Assembly (NCBI RefSeq): GCF_001043025.1
Contig: NZ_JYLD01000017.1
Location: 1 to 64,000, forward strand
Direction of reading: 5' to 3'
Length of the DNA stretch: 64,000 nucleotides
Source of the DNA: Pseudomonas helleri
Lineage (GTDB): Bacteria; Pseudomonadota; Gammaproteobacteria; Pseudomonadales; Pseudomonadaceae
Below, one piece after another: positions 7,845 to 16,789 of this stretch (within the stretch, counting starts at the first letter, position 1; every line of letters starts with the position of its first letter). Position numbers and translations under genes: made by a program. A model generated the notes under the pieces. The model did not search any database and had not been told where the DNA came from. It worked only from the letters and a program-made list of their open reading frames with translations.

Positions 7845-9547
7845 TGGAAAACACCCTCGATACTTTCAAAGCCCAGCAAGCGCACGCTCTGACGCTGCTC
7901 GACAGGCTGCAGAAATTCCTCGAACAGGGCGCGCAAGCCGGAGTGGCAATCGACCAAGCCTTGAGCGGCAAACTCCAGAACGCCATTAGTAGTGTGTCGG
8001 ACGAGAAACTCAAGGTCGCACTGATTGGCGGTTTCTCGGAAGGCAAGACGTCAATTGCGGCGGCCTGGATGGAGAAGCTGGACAAATCCAGCATGAGGAT
8101 CAGCCACCAGGAATCCTCCAACGAGGTAAAAGTCTACGAAGTGGGCGAAGACTTCGTGTTAATCGACACCCCCGGTCTGTTCGGTTTCAAAGAACAGGAA
8201 AATGCCGAAACTCACGCCATCGAGAAGTACAAAGACATTACCAAAAAGTACGTGAGCGAAGCTCATTTAGTGCTTTATGTGATGAACTCGACCAACCCGG
8301 TCAAAGAAAGCCACAAAGATGACCTGACTTGGTTGTTCCGTACTCTGGAACTGCTACCGCGCACCGTTTTCGTCCTTAGTCGCTTTGATGAAGTGGCAGA
8401 CTTGGAAGACGAAGAGGATTACCAAACGAACCTGCAGGTCAAGCGCGACAACGTGACAGGCCGGCTTCGGGAGTTGATCGCGTTAAGCGAACAGGAGGCG
8501 GCCGAGTTGTCCATCGTCGCCGTGGCGGCCAACCCGTACGATTTGGGTGTGGAGCACTGGCTAGCCAACCGCGAAGAGTTCAAGACCCTTTCGCATATCA
8601 GCACGTTGCAAATGGCGACGACGGGCAAAATCCGAAAAAACGGGGGCAGTGAAACCCTCGCCAATGAAATGCGTAGCAGCGTAATCCGTGACGTGCTCAG
8701 CAACCAACTACCCATCGCGATCGAAAACGATCAAAAAGTGTCCCAGGAAGTTGACCGGCTGGGCGAGCTCAATGTTCGCCTGACCAAACAGCTAACAATG
8801 ACCGGGCAGCAAATCGAGGATGCACGCATTAGTCTGCGAGAGTTCGCCACGCGCTATTTCCGTGATTTGATCCTGCAAGCCAAGGGGTGCAGCCTGGAAA
8901 CCTTTTCAGACTTCTTCGAGCGCGAGGTAGGTGCTGAAGGCATCATTCTGGCCACCCGCCTGCAGAATGAATTTAGTCGCCAAACACAGTCGATCACTCT
9001 CGAGGTCGCAAAGATGCAGGTTGGCTTCGACAACGAAGTCAACCACTTCAACTCCACCGTCAAAACATTTGGCAAGCAGGGCATTAACCACGTGCTCAAA
9101 GGTAACTTGATCAACAACACCACGGTGCTTGCCGCTCGCGATGGCCTGGCCACAATTGCCAAAACAGTGGGCATGGATATTGGCAAATACCTTAAGTTCA
9201 AACCATGGGGCGCAGTAAAGTTCGCCAAGGGCGCCAATGGCGCACTCGCCTTCATCGGCGTCGCCCTCGAGGTCTGGGACAGTTGGGAAAAATACAAACG
9301 CGAAGAAGCCTTTAAAAAAGCCATTACAGAGATAATCGACAACTTCGAAAAACAGCGTCAGGACTTTATCAACCTTGTGAATGCCGATCGCTTCAAAGAA
9401 GAGTTCTTCCCCGACTATCTGCTGCTCAATACTCGTCAACAAGAACTGCAAATCAATCTGGACGAAAGCCACCAACGTCAGCAGCGTTTGCTGGCATGGC
9501 GCGCCGAAGCAGAAACCATCGACGCTCAATTCAGAACACTGAATTGA
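7844..9547 (+). CDS. Dynamin-like GTPase (LeoA-like)
   Basis: A 567-residue GTPase starting at the ATG at 7844, which shares one base with the stop of the preceding gene; an in-frame upstream ATG at 7787 lies inside that gene and was rejected. The G domain shows P-loop GGFSEGKTS (62-70), G3 DTPG (108-111) and a G4-like LSRFDEV (178-184). Long helices follow, with a central segment rich in Gly/Ala/Phe (about 400-470) that could contact membrane. Length and layout fit LeoA, the dynamin-like protein of enterotoxigenic E. coli, and LeoA-type members of two-gene dynamin pairs. Coupling to the hydrolase-GTPase fusion implies that they form one complex. Confidence 0.72.
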   Translation: MENTLDTFKAQQAHALTLLDRLQKFLEQGAQAGVAIDQALSGKLQNAISSVSDEKLKVALIGGFSEGKTSIAAAWMEKLDKSSMRISHQESSNEVKVYEVGEDFVLIDTPGLFGFKEQENAETHAIEKYKDITKKYVSEAHLVLYVMNSTNPVKESHKDDLTWLFRTLELLPRTVFVLSRFDEVADLEDEEDYQTNLQVKRDNVTGRLRELIALSEQEAAELSIVAVAANPYDLGVEHWLANREEFKTLSHISTLQMATTGKIRKNGGSETLANEMRSSVIRDVLSNQLPIAIENDQKVSQEVDRLGELNVRLTKQLTMTGQQIEDARISLREFATRYFRDLILQAKGCSLETFSDFFEREVGAEGIILATRLQNEFSRQTQSITLEVAKMQVGFDNEVNHFNSTVKTFGKQGINHVLKGNLINNTTVLAARDGLATIAKTVGMDIGKYLKFKPWGAVKFAKGANGALAFIGVALEVWDSWEKYKREEAFKKAITEIIDNFEKQRQDFINLVNADRFKEEFFPDYLLLNTRQQELQINLDESHQRQQRLLAWRAEAETIDAQFRTLN

Positions 9548-9552
9548 ATCAG

Positions 9553-9589
9553 CTCAGGTGCCCGTTGCATGACGTAACGGGTGCCTGAG
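9553..9589. terminator. Terminator after the GTPase operon
   Basis: A 14-bp stem with two G-U wobbles (arms 9553-9566 and 9576-9589) and a 9-nt loop lies 6 bp after the GTPase stop. It probably also serves the convergent JAB-domain gene. Confidence 0.6.
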
Positions 9590-9697
9590 AATCCGATCGT
9601 TAACCACTGCCAGACTGCACGCTCAAGGGCAGGACTGCTACAAAGCTTGCTCAACGGACGTTGGGAAGCGCTTGAGGCTACTTAGTCAAGACGCCCC

Positions 9698-10435
9698 TTA
9701 CTTGCGCAGCAGTTCATGCCTGAAGCGTGCTTCCAGGGACGGTATTTCCAACAACACATCTTCGTCTTCCCACACACCATAAGAACAAACAGTTTCAATG
9801 TTCCCCGCCATGAACTCATCATCGAACGGAGCATCCTCATCGATCTCCTCATACAGGGATGATGTATATCCCTTAATCCACAGCTTGCGCTTCTCAGCAC
9901 TGATTACGTAGCCTGACGTGTATTCATTACCCGCCAGCCGCACGGGTTCTGCAGTACCTTTGCGGCTCAATGCCGTGATGGCAATGACCAAATGCGCCAG
10001 CTCATCCATGTCGGGACATACAAACTCATGGAAGGCAGGCCAAAAGGCCATATCCCCCTCTGAGCCGCGCCATCCCTTGCAACTGTTGATCGTGCTCAGG
10101 TCATCGTAGGGGTGTGAATGGAACGTACCTATCAACTCCAGCTGTGGCCAATACTCACCAAAAAAATCACGCTTTATCGCTATCGAATCAAAATCGGGAC
10201 GGACCCAGTCGGTGTGCCTCAGGGCCGATGTCTCCACCGTAGCAACTACGGCGACCAAGCGAGCAGGAAGCCCCTTACGGACCGGTAACGCGTCCCCCCA
10301 CAGCAAACCAAATGTTTCAAGATTCTTGTTGCTTCGCCCACGCGCATGAGATCGGTGTGACACTTCATAGGCTTCGATAGCCGAGGTAAGCAACTGCGGT
10401 AAAACATGATCTTCAATAATTACCTGTGTACGCAT
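9698..10435 (-). CDS. JAB/MPN+ metalloprotease-like protein
   Basis: A 245-residue protein with the JAMM zinc motif: Glu40 (NLETFGLLWGD), His106-Ser-His108-Pro109 (GTFHSHPYDD), then Ser125-Glu-Gly-Asp128. The gap between HxH and SxxD is about 16 residues, longer than in most JAB domains. JAMM enzymes cut isopeptide or peptide bonds next to ubiquitin-like proteins. In bacteria they occur in CBASS (Cap3), sulfur-carrier processing and other conflict systems. No E1, E2 or ubiquitin-like gene is seen nearby. It is convergent to the GTPase operon and has its own start with an AGAGAAAG ribosome-binding site. Fold and metal residues are convincing; the substrate is unknown. Confidence 0.75.
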   Translation of the reverse strand: MRTQVIIEDHVLPQLLTSAIEAYEVSHRSHARGRSNKNLETFGLLWGDALPVRKGLPARLVAVVATVETSALRHTDWVRPDFDSIAIKRDFFGEYWPQLELIGTFHSHPYDDLSTINSCKGWRGSEGDMAFWPAFHEFVCPDMDELAHLVIAITALSRKGTAEPVRLAGNEYTSGYVISAEKRKLWIKGYTSSLYEEIDEDAPFDDEFMAGNIETVCSYGVWEDEDVLLEIPSLEARFRHELLRK

Positions 10436-10967
10436 TTCTTTCTCTCATTGGGTGAGGCGGTCTAAAACGCTACACGAGTTCCTGACTCAGCCTTTACGCC
10501 AATGATATCAAATAGCCACAACCTTAACTGGCCTATACGAGCGCGCGTGCGCCTATTGCGAAAACCGCCACTCTTTGAACCTTGTGCTTAATCAAGCATG
10601 CGTCGCACCCGATTCGGTCGCGAAGCACAGCAGTGCATCGAGAAGAATTTACGTGACTTGCCGCTTAGGTTGTATGGCTGACTCAATCTGGTAGAGATGA
10701 CTTATTAACATCGACGTTAACCCACATAGCCAACAGCCACTAGCCCATCCGCCCTAATTGCCCTCCCCCTCACCCACCCCCAATACTCCCAACCTCCACT
10801 CCAACTCAAACCCAAAAAAAACACCCACGGCGGGCGCGGCGTTTAAACCTTTAACGGTTAGCCAGTAGCTAAAGCAGGGCCTGCCCCTGCGATGTTCAGT
10901 GCGCCTCATAAAGCCCCGCCAATCCAAAACCCCATCAAAAAACAATCAGCACTTCCCAGAGGTTGCC
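10436..10967. other. Gene-poor gap with G-free tract and G-quadruplex motif
   Basis: A 530-bp gap. From 10761 to 10828 the plus strand has no G in 68 bases. At 10761-10781 the minus strand carries G-runs of 5, 3, 5 and 3 with loops of 1, 3 and 1 bases, a textbook intramolecular G-quadruplex pattern. Just before the lipoprotein gene there is an AGAGG ribosome-binding site. No convincing gene is present: a 63-codon minus-strand frame over the tract has low-complexity coding and no clear start signal. Confidence 0.5.
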
Positions 10968-11255
10968 ATGAAGCTTTTTCACTCAATAACGGTTCTTACT
11001 GTATTCGGCACGTTGGCTATCGGCATGTCCGGGTGTCAGGTGGTCAAGCCTGCGGAAGGTGATCTTAAGAGTCGCGCTCAAACCAGTATTGGTAAGCCGG
11101 TTACGGGTATTTCGAACATCCGCAGCGATTTCAATACCACTTACTTCAGCGTTAAAACCGCTGGCGGGGAATATACGTGTGAGTTGCCCAGCGGCCCGAT
11201 GGTGGCTCTCGCATCCATGGGCATGGGGGCAGGCGCGCAGTGCACTAAGCAATAA
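10968..11255 (+). CDS. Small lipoprotein of unknown function
   Basis: A 95-residue protein starting at the ATG at 10968, 6-7 nt after AGAGG; longer in-frame starts lack such a site. It has a lipoprotein signal peptide with lipobox GMSGC, so Cys22 or thereabouts is lipidated. The short mature part (QVVKPAEGDLKSRAQ, then TYFSVKTAGGEYTCELP) is followed by a Gly/Met-rich end containing two more Cys. No family is recognised. Its stop faces the end of the histidine kinase gene. Confidence 0.6.
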   Translation: MKLFHSITVLTVFGTLAIGMSGCQVVKPAEGDLKSRAQTSIGKPVTGISNIRSDFNTTYFSVKTAGGEYTCELPSGPMVALASMGMGAGAQCTKQ

Positions 11256-11279
11256 GCTCGCACTCGCGCTAAAGGCTGG

Positions 11280-12890
11280 TTAACCCGTTTGTTTGCGCGC
11301 GAGTTCTCGCAATGTTGTGCGTAATTCTGTCGGACGCACGGGTTTGGAAAGGATGGCGATATCGTTTTCTCGAAGCTGTGTCTGGATTTTATCGGTGTCG
11401 TGCCCGCTGAGTATCAACGCGGGCACCGCCCAGCCGCGTTGTTGGCGCAGGCTGTTGATGCACTCGATGCCGGTTGCGTGGTTGCCCAGGTCATAGTCGG
11501 CGATGATGACGTCGCAGTCGCTGCTCAGGTTCTGCCCGGTCAATTCAGCTTGCACTGTGCAGCCCCAGCGCTCCAGCAGTGCACGGGTGGCCATTAATAC
11601 GTTGTGATCATCTTCGACCAGGCACACTTTCAAGCCTGTGAGCAGCCAGGCTTTGTGCTCGCCTTCTTGAGGGGCAACGGTTGGCGGCGGCACTGTCGGC
11701 GCTAACCCATTCAAGCAGACTGACGTGCCGTGGCCGACCCGCGAGCGGATGGCAACGTCGAGGTTCATCAAGTGACCCAGGCGCTTGACGATGGAAAGGC
11801 CCAGGCCTACGCCTTCAACGTCTTTGTCGCGCTGATGGCGCACGCGGTAAAACTCGTCAAAGACTTTTAGCAGATGCTCTTTATGGATCCCCCGCCCTTG
11901 GTCATGAACCTCGATCGCAAGCCCTTGGCCGCGCTTGCGCACGCCGATCAATACCGGGCGCTGGGCACCGTATTTGAAGCAATTGGACAGTATGTTTTGC
12001 ACCATGGTTGTGAGCAGCACAGGGTCGGCTCGTACCCAATGCGGGCAAGGCCGCAGGCGCAATTCAACACCCGCCCAACGCGCAGCTTCGGCATGTTGCC
12101 GTACCACGTCGGCCAAAAAGTCCCCCAAGTGCAGGGGCTGAAAGGAGGGCACTACGCGGCCGTTGTCCAGGGTGTAGAGGTCGAGTATCGAGCGAAAGAG
12201 TTGCGAAACGTTGAGGAGCGAGCGGTCGATGCTGTCCACCAAGCGCTGCTCATCATCACCCAGGCGGGCTTCGCGCAAGCACGCGGTAAAAAGGCCGATG
12301 GAATGGATGGGCTGGCGCAGGTCATGGCTGGCCTGGGCCAGAAAGCGCGATTTTTCCAGGTTGGCGGCTACGGCTTCTTCAGACGCTTTGCGCGTACGCT
12401 CCAGCAAGAGGTGGGCATACACCGGAATCACCGTGCTGGTGATCATCAGCATCAGCACCATAAACGGTTGCGTCTGCCACCAGGGTGTCAGCCAGTAGAC
12501 GATCATTAACGCCAGCAGCGCCAGTGCTGTGGCTATGGCCAGGTAGCGCGAGCCATAGCGCATGCCGTTGCCCAGGTTGACCCAGACCATCACCGCGTAG
12601 AGAGGCAGCGCCGCTTCGGCGCCGACGATCAACCCGAACGAGGTCCCGGTGTAGTCGTGAACCATCCCCAATATTCGGCGCACAGGGTAATGCCCGGGCC
12701 AGTGAGAAATGGCGTAACGAAAGCCAATGGACGCCAGCAGGAACAGCACGTAATAAAGGATGACAGGGAGATAACGCTCTACCTGGTGCCCAGGCAGAAA
12801 GCCCAGCACGCTGATATAGCCAATGGCGCAGAGGGTCACAATGATGCGCAAGTTGGCCTGGTCGAGTTCGGTGTTCTTCTGAAACGTCAT
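11280..12890 (-). CDS. Hybrid sensor histidine kinase with receiver domain
   Basis: About 536 residues from the ATG at 12888-12890, chosen because AGGA precedes it by 8 nt; a start at 12968 would add 26 residues. Several N-terminal membrane helices (about 15-165) are followed by a HisKA domain with phospho-acceptor His189 (SHDLRQP), a HATPase_c domain with N and G boxes (NILSNCFKYG, GVGLGLSIVK), and a C-terminal receiver (CLVEDDHNV; phospho-Asp in VIIADYDLG). A LuxR-type response regulator is divergently encoded 113 bp away and is its likely partner. The signal sensed is unknown. Confidence 0.88.
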   Translation of the reverse strand: MTFQKNTELDQANLRIIVTLCAIGYISVLGFLPGHQVERYLPVILYYVLFLLASIGFRYAISHWPGHYPVRRILGMVHDYTGTSFGLIVGAEAALPLYAVMVWVNLGNGMRYGSRYLAIATALALLALMIVYWLTPWWQTQPFMVLMLMITSTVIPVYAHLLLERTRKASEEAVAANLEKSRFLAQASHDLRQPIHSIGLFTACLREARLGDDEQRLVDSIDRSLLNVSQLFRSILDLYTLDNGRVVPSFQPLHLGDFLADVVRQHAEAARWAGVELRLRPCPHWVRADPVLLTTMVQNILSNCFKYGAQRPVLIGVRKRGQGLAIEVHDQGRGIHKEHLLKVFDEFYRVRHQRDKDVEGVGLGLSIVKRLGHLMNLDVAIRSRVGHGTSVCLNGLAPTVPPPTVAPQEGEHKAWLLTGLKVCLVEDDHNVLMATRALLERWGCTVQAELTGQNLSSDCDVIIADYDLGNHATGIECINSLRQQRGWAVPALILSGHDTDKIQTQLRENDIAILSKPVRPTELRTTLRELARKQTG

Positions 12891-13003
12891 ACAGAGCATC
12901 CTGAACTGAGCATCTGGCAGGCCGTGATGGGCCCTACGGGTTATCAACAGGCTCGATGCTAAAGCCATCCCTATAAAAAGCCTGACTCAAGGTAAAACAC
13001 GAT

Positions 13004-13606
13004 ATGTCATGCAGAATCATTATTGCCGACGACCACCCGATGTTTCGCGAGGGGATGTTGCGCACCGTGCAACGCCTGTTACCTGAGGCGACGGTCGAGC
13101 AGGCGGGCGACTTTCAGACGGTCAAGGCGTTGATACAAACGGGCGAAGAAGTCGACACGCTGATTCTCGACCTGCGCTTTCCCGGTTTGACCTGCATGAG
13201 CCTTTTGCATGAATTGAGACAAACAATGCGGCGCACCACGCTGATCGTCGTGTCAATGGTCGATGACCCGGCGCTGATTGAGCAGGTGATGGCTTTGGGC
13301 ATCGACGGCTTTATTGGCAAAAATATCGCCCCAGACGACATCGGGCAGGCGCTGCTGGCGATTCGAGAAGGCAATGTGCTGGTCAAATGTGCGCCCTCGG
13401 GCTTGCTGCCACTGCACACCCATGTGCTCACCACTCGCCAACAAGAAGTACTGCGCCTGATTGCGGACGGCAAGACCAACAAGGAAATTGCCAAGGTACT
13501 CTCTATTTCGCCCTTTACCGTGCGTATTCATGTGTCGGCACTCTTGCGCGCCTTGAATGTGCCCTCTCGGGCAGCAGCGGCGGTGAAGTATTCAGGTATC
13601 CATTGA
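13004..13606 (+). CDS. LuxR/NarL-type response regulator
   Basis: A 200-residue regulator. The N-terminal receiver has acidic pair Asp9-Asp10 and probable phospho-Asp56 (TLILDLRF). The C-terminal LuxR helix-turn-helix (about 137-198) contains LTTRQQEVLRLIADGKTNKE. It is divergent from the hybrid kinase, the usual arrangement for a cognate pair. Targets are unknown; the adjoining envelope operon is one possibility. Confidence 0.88.
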   Translation: MSCRIIIADDHPMFREGMLRTVQRLLPEATVEQAGDFQTVKALIQTGEEVDTLILDLRFPGLTCMSLLHELRQTMRRTTLIVVSMVDDPALIEQVMALGIDGFIGKNIAPDDIGQALLAIREGNVLVKCAPSGLLPLHTHVLTTRQQEVLRLIADGKTNKEIAKVLSISPFTVRIHVSALLRALNVPSRAAAAVKYSGIH

Positions 13607-13685
13607 GGCCTGACAGTATCAGTGCGCGAGTACGGGGTAAGTAATACAGATGGGCTAATAGCGGATTGATAGGCCACAAACAGGC

Positions 13686-13725
13686 AAAAAAAGGCACTGG
13701 CGATTGCTCACCAGTGCCTTTTTTT
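13686..13725. terminator. Strong bidirectional intrinsic terminator
   Basis: A perfect 15-bp palindrome (AAAAAAAGGCACTGG and its complement, 10-nt loop) with seven T on each strand lies between the convergent response regulator and lipoprotein genes. Confidence 0.92.
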
Positions 13726-13752
13726 ACTTGAGGGCAAACCTGCCCAGCCCGC

Positions 13753-14430
13753 TTACACCTGAGCGTTCGGCACCACCTGGATCGCCGATTGGGTACCACG
13801 CGTCAACTCGCGGTACTCGTAGGTCACTTTGTCAGGCGTGACCTTGCCGTTGTAGCCCTTTTTGATGTTGGCGACGATGTAGTTGAAGTCGCTCTTACTG
13901 CGGGTGGTGACGACGATGTTGGCGTTGCTGCTGGCGCTGGACACGTAGTTGCCCACTTGCGACAGCGGTTGCTTGAGGCGTTTGTCGCGTTTTTTCACCA
14001 GGGCCTGCGGGACGTTGACCTGCATCGAGTCCATGCTTTCGACACTGGCCGCGCCAACGTCGTTGCGCTTGTCTGCCGGTACCGCCTCCTGGCGGGTCGT
14101 CAACTGCACCACCGCGACATCGCCCGACTGTCGCTCGATGGCCGCCTTGGCTTGCCGGGCGTTTTCCAGGTCTTTTTGGCGGCCCACGTAGTAACCGGTC
14201 GGCGCGCCCAAGGCCGCACCAATGGCGCAACCGACGCGAGGATTGCCACCCGTACCGGCCGCTATCGCCGCGCCGCCAATGCAACCGAGCACACCACCGA
14301 CCGCCGTACTGCCCACGGGCGAGTTTTGGCAGCCACTCAACAACAAGCCGCTACAGGCGAGCAACACGGTCGATACAACAAGTGCACGTGACAAGGGCGA
14401 TTCCTTTCGAGAGTGAAAATGAGCATTCAT
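13753..14430 (-). CDS. Glycine-zipper outer-membrane lipoprotein
   Basis: A 225-residue protein with a signal peptide and lipobox (LLLSGC), then a glycine-zipper stretch (about 45-85; VGGVLGCIGGAAIAAGTG and AIGAALGAPTGYYVG) typical of 17-kDa antigen/SlyB-like proteins. A hydrophilic C-terminal domain of unknown family follows. Its ATG overlaps the stop of the upstream membrane gene by 4 bp (ATGA), so it is the last gene of a three-gene operon read from 16789. The role is unknown; an envelope structural or stress function is plausible. Confidence 0.75.
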   Translation of the reverse strand: MNAHFHSRKESPLSRALVVSTVLLACSGLLLSGCQNSPVGSTAVGGVLGCIGGAAIAAGTGGNPRVGCAIGAALGAPTGYYVGRQKDLENARQAKAAIERQSGDVAVVQLTTRQEAVPADKRNDVGAASVESMDSMQVNVPQALVKKRDKRLKQPLSQVGNYVSSASSNANIVVTTRSKSDFNYIVANIKKGYNGKVTPDKVTYEYRELTRGTQSAIQVVPNAQV

Positions 14431-16034
14431 TGAGGCTGATACCCGTAGGACAGGCCCCCGAGCAGGTGCAGGCGCACCCGTTCGTTAAGCGGGTAAAACA
14501 CCGGCTGGACCTGCGCCGTCCACTGCACACTGTGGGCAATGAGCCAGCCCATTACCCCAAGCGTGGAGCCGTTCTGGCGCTTGAGGTCGAGAAACAGCGG
14601 TTGTTCGGTCACCTTGTTGGTCCAGAGCATCGGCACCGCCAGCACCACCAGCGCATAGCCGGCGAAGGCGGCCATGTAGAGCCTCGGCGGCACATAACAC
14701 AGCGCCCGCCCGAAGAACCCCAGGCACTTGAAGATGTGGGTAAAGGCGCCGAGCAGGGAAAACAACAGGGCGATCATCGGCACAATCAGCGCCCGGTAAC
14801 TGTCACGACCGATCTGCGCCTTTTCGCCTCTGTCGCGGTAGCTCTGCGGGTCCACCAGGCGATCTTCGATTAACTGTTTGGCATCATGGCTAATGGTCGG
14901 CCGGTACACGGTCTGCTCAAAGCCGCCAAGTGACAGGTCGGGTTGCAAGGTGATCATGTAGGGCAAATGCAAAGCATCGCGCCATTTGTTCTGAATCGGC
15001 AACTGCGCAAAAAACTGCCCGCGCGGCAAGCCCGGATCGATCCATCGGTCGACCGACTTCAGCCCGGAGGCATAGGCGCTGCGGGCATCCAGTTGCACGC
15101 GCTTGGCCACGGCCCGATTGAAACCCGCACGGTCATTGGGGCGCCAATCGTCGTCCACCGCGATACCCTTCTCGCGCAGCGACTGGCGGACTGTGTTGGC
15201 ATGGCGCCTGGGTACATTGTTGGGGGTCAGGCGGCGATTACGTTGTTTAAGGCTCTGCTCGTAATCGCTCCAGGCCTGCTGTTGGCGCCGGGCGATAGAG
15301 GCCGCGCTGATCGCCTCCAGGTAACGGCTACTGCCCAATTGGTACTGGCGATAGCTCTCGTTCAGTTCGGCGAGGGAGTCTTGGTAGTGGCGATAATTAA
15401 CCGCAACGTTGCCGCGCACGGTTTCAGCGAACAACTCGAAAAACAGCTGAGCCTGGGGTTTGATTTTTTCGATCAGGTGATCTGCCGACAGCAGCATATT
15501 GGGCAACGTCGCCAGCAGGGTCTTGCCCTCGGGGCTCTGCAACTCTTCGCCGGTGAGGTTGAGACCGGCCAGTTGGAAATCGTCGTGCCTCACCAAGTAC
15601 GTCGCCGGCACACCCAAGGCCGCACGCGCGCGCTCATCGGGCGTCGAGCGATCCACCAGGTGATTGACCAATGCCAATTGCGCATAGTACGTGGTGCCGA
15701 TGCAGGCGACGATCACCAGAAGCGCACAGATCGTTGTGCGAAGACGGCTCCAGCCTTGGCGCAAACTCCTTTTCAGCACCGCCCCCAACCCCAGCAGGGC
15801 CACCGCCGTGCCGGCGATCAAGCGTCCGTAAACCTCGATGGACTCCACTTGATGCTGGCTGGCCAGACCACCGACGACATCCAGCAAACGGGCGTTGAAA
15901 CCCATTTCGACAATCAGGTACAGCAGCGTCAGGGTCAGCATCACCACAACCAGTACACGCTCTTGATGCCGAGGCAGCGGGTTCTTGTCTTCGCGTAGCC
16001 AGTGCATCAACCCACTCGGTGTGAGGCGGGTCAA
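14427..16034 (-). CDS. Multi-spanning inner-membrane protein, unknown function
   Basis: A 535-residue protein with N-terminal transmembrane helices (about 25-45, 68-85, 98-118) and C-terminal helices (about 418-440, 455-470). A large charged domain of about 290 residues between them is rich in Arg/Gln, with helical repeats such as YRQYQLGSSRYLEAIS. It is coupled by 4-bp overlaps to genes on both sides, which implies one complex. No recognised family. The layout suggests a scaffold or transport component with a big periplasmic domain. Confidence 0.7.
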   Translation of the reverse strand: MTRLTPSGLMHWLREDKNPLPRHQERVLVVVMLTLTLLYLIVEMGFNARLLDVVGGLASQHQVESIEVYGRLIAGTAVALLGLGAVLKRSLRQGWSRLRTTICALLVIVACIGTTYYAQLALVNHLVDRSTPDERARAALGVPATYLVRHDDFQLAGLNLTGEELQSPEGKTLLATLPNMLLSADHLIEKIKPQAQLFFELFAETVRGNVAVNYRHYQDSLAELNESYRQYQLGSSRYLEAISAASIARRQQQAWSDYEQSLKQRNRRLTPNNVPRRHANTVRQSLREKGIAVDDDWRPNDRAGFNRAVAKRVQLDARSAYASGLKSVDRWIDPGLPRGQFFAQLPIQNKWRDALHLPYMITLQPDLSLGGFEQTVYRPTISHDAKQLIEDRLVDPQSYRDRGEKAQIGRDSYRALIVPMIALLFSLLGAFTHIFKCLGFFGRALCYVPPRLYMAAFAGYALVVLAVPMLWTNKVTEQPLFLDLKRQNGSTLGVMGWLIAHSVQWTAQVQPVFYPLNERVRLHLLGGLSYGYQPQ

Positions 16035-16789
16035 AGCCCGGGCTCCGCGCTTGAGATCAAATTGATCACCAGTCGGCGCCGGGGTGTCGCAGTCGCCTGA
16101 GCATGTTCGACGACAGCATCCGCCACCGGCTGCGGCAGCGTAGAAGCAATCGCCTCTTTGGGCTTCGATTTGGGTATGGGCTTGGGCGCAGGGGCAGGTG
16201 CAGGCACAGGCTTAGGGGGCACTGGAGGCTTGGGCGCCGGTGCGGGGTCAATCGCTGGCTTGGCTTTGGACAGGCCAAGCAGCAGCCCCGGCAGGTCGAT
16301 CTTCATCGGCCCACGGAAGTTTTTATCTTTCGAAGAGTAGGTCCAAGCCTCGGAGTGCTGGCCATTCATCTGCATGGCGACAAAGTTCTCGCCGTTCTCA
16401 CTGCGCTGGAAGGCCAGAATGTCGCCACAGCCGCCCAATCGATAGGGGCCCCAGACAGACTTGCCGGAGATCACCACCAGCGCAGTTTGCGAATCGCACT
16501 GGGCAGTGCGGTAGCTCATGACCACCGCCGTGTCGCCGTCCAGCTCCATCGTGGTTTCGACGGTGCTTTCACGCCAGTCGTCCGGCAGTTGCACCTGCAT
16601 TTTGCGCTGGTGCAGGTTCAAATACGCTCGGCCAGTCGGGGTTTCCATGTGACTGAAAGGCCCGCTCACCGAATTAAAGCGACCGATCTCCTGGTCGGCC
16701 TGCGCGCCGAATGCGCTGCACAGCAGCACAAGCAACAGGCTGCGAGTCACCAGCCTGGCCAGCACTTGCAGCACTCTGATGGGTTTCAA
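16031..16789 (-). CDS. Exported proline-rich protein
   Basis: A 252-residue protein with a signal peptide (LLLVLLCSAFGAQA, cleavage near residue 31), a compact domain (about 32-165) with two Cys (AQCDSQ, LGGCGD) that may form a disulfide, then a Pro/Ala/Lys linker (about 178-215) like those that span the periplasm, and a short basic tail. First gene of the three-gene envelope operon. No family recognised. Confidence 0.7.
   Translation of the reverse strand: MKPIRVLQVLARLVTRSLLLVLLCSAFGAQADQEIGRFNSVSGPFSHMETPTGRAYLNLHQRKMQVQLPDDWRESTVETTMELDGDTAVVMSYRTAQCDSQTALVVISGKSVWGPYRLGGCGDILAFQRSENGENFVAMQMNGQHSEAWTYSSKDKNFRGPMKIDLPGLLLGLSKAKPAIDPAPAPKPPVPPKPVPAPAPAPKPIPKSKPKEAIASTLPQPVADAVVEHAQATATPRRRLVINLISSAEPGL

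Noticed and set aside
10754..10945. 63-codon minus-strand frame over the G-rich tract
   Set aside because: The C-terminal Gly/Glu/Trp-rich sequence is a by-product of the low-complexity DNA, and the start overlaps the lipoprotein leader.
11874..12509. 211-codon plus-strand frame inside the histidine kinase
   Set aside because: It is antisense to conserved HisKA/HATPase coding sequence, with shadow-type composition.
14943..15998. 351-codon plus-strand frame opposite the membrane protein gene
   Set aside because: His/Gln/Arg-rich shadow of the minus-strand gene, whose operon overlaps and membrane helices are convincing.
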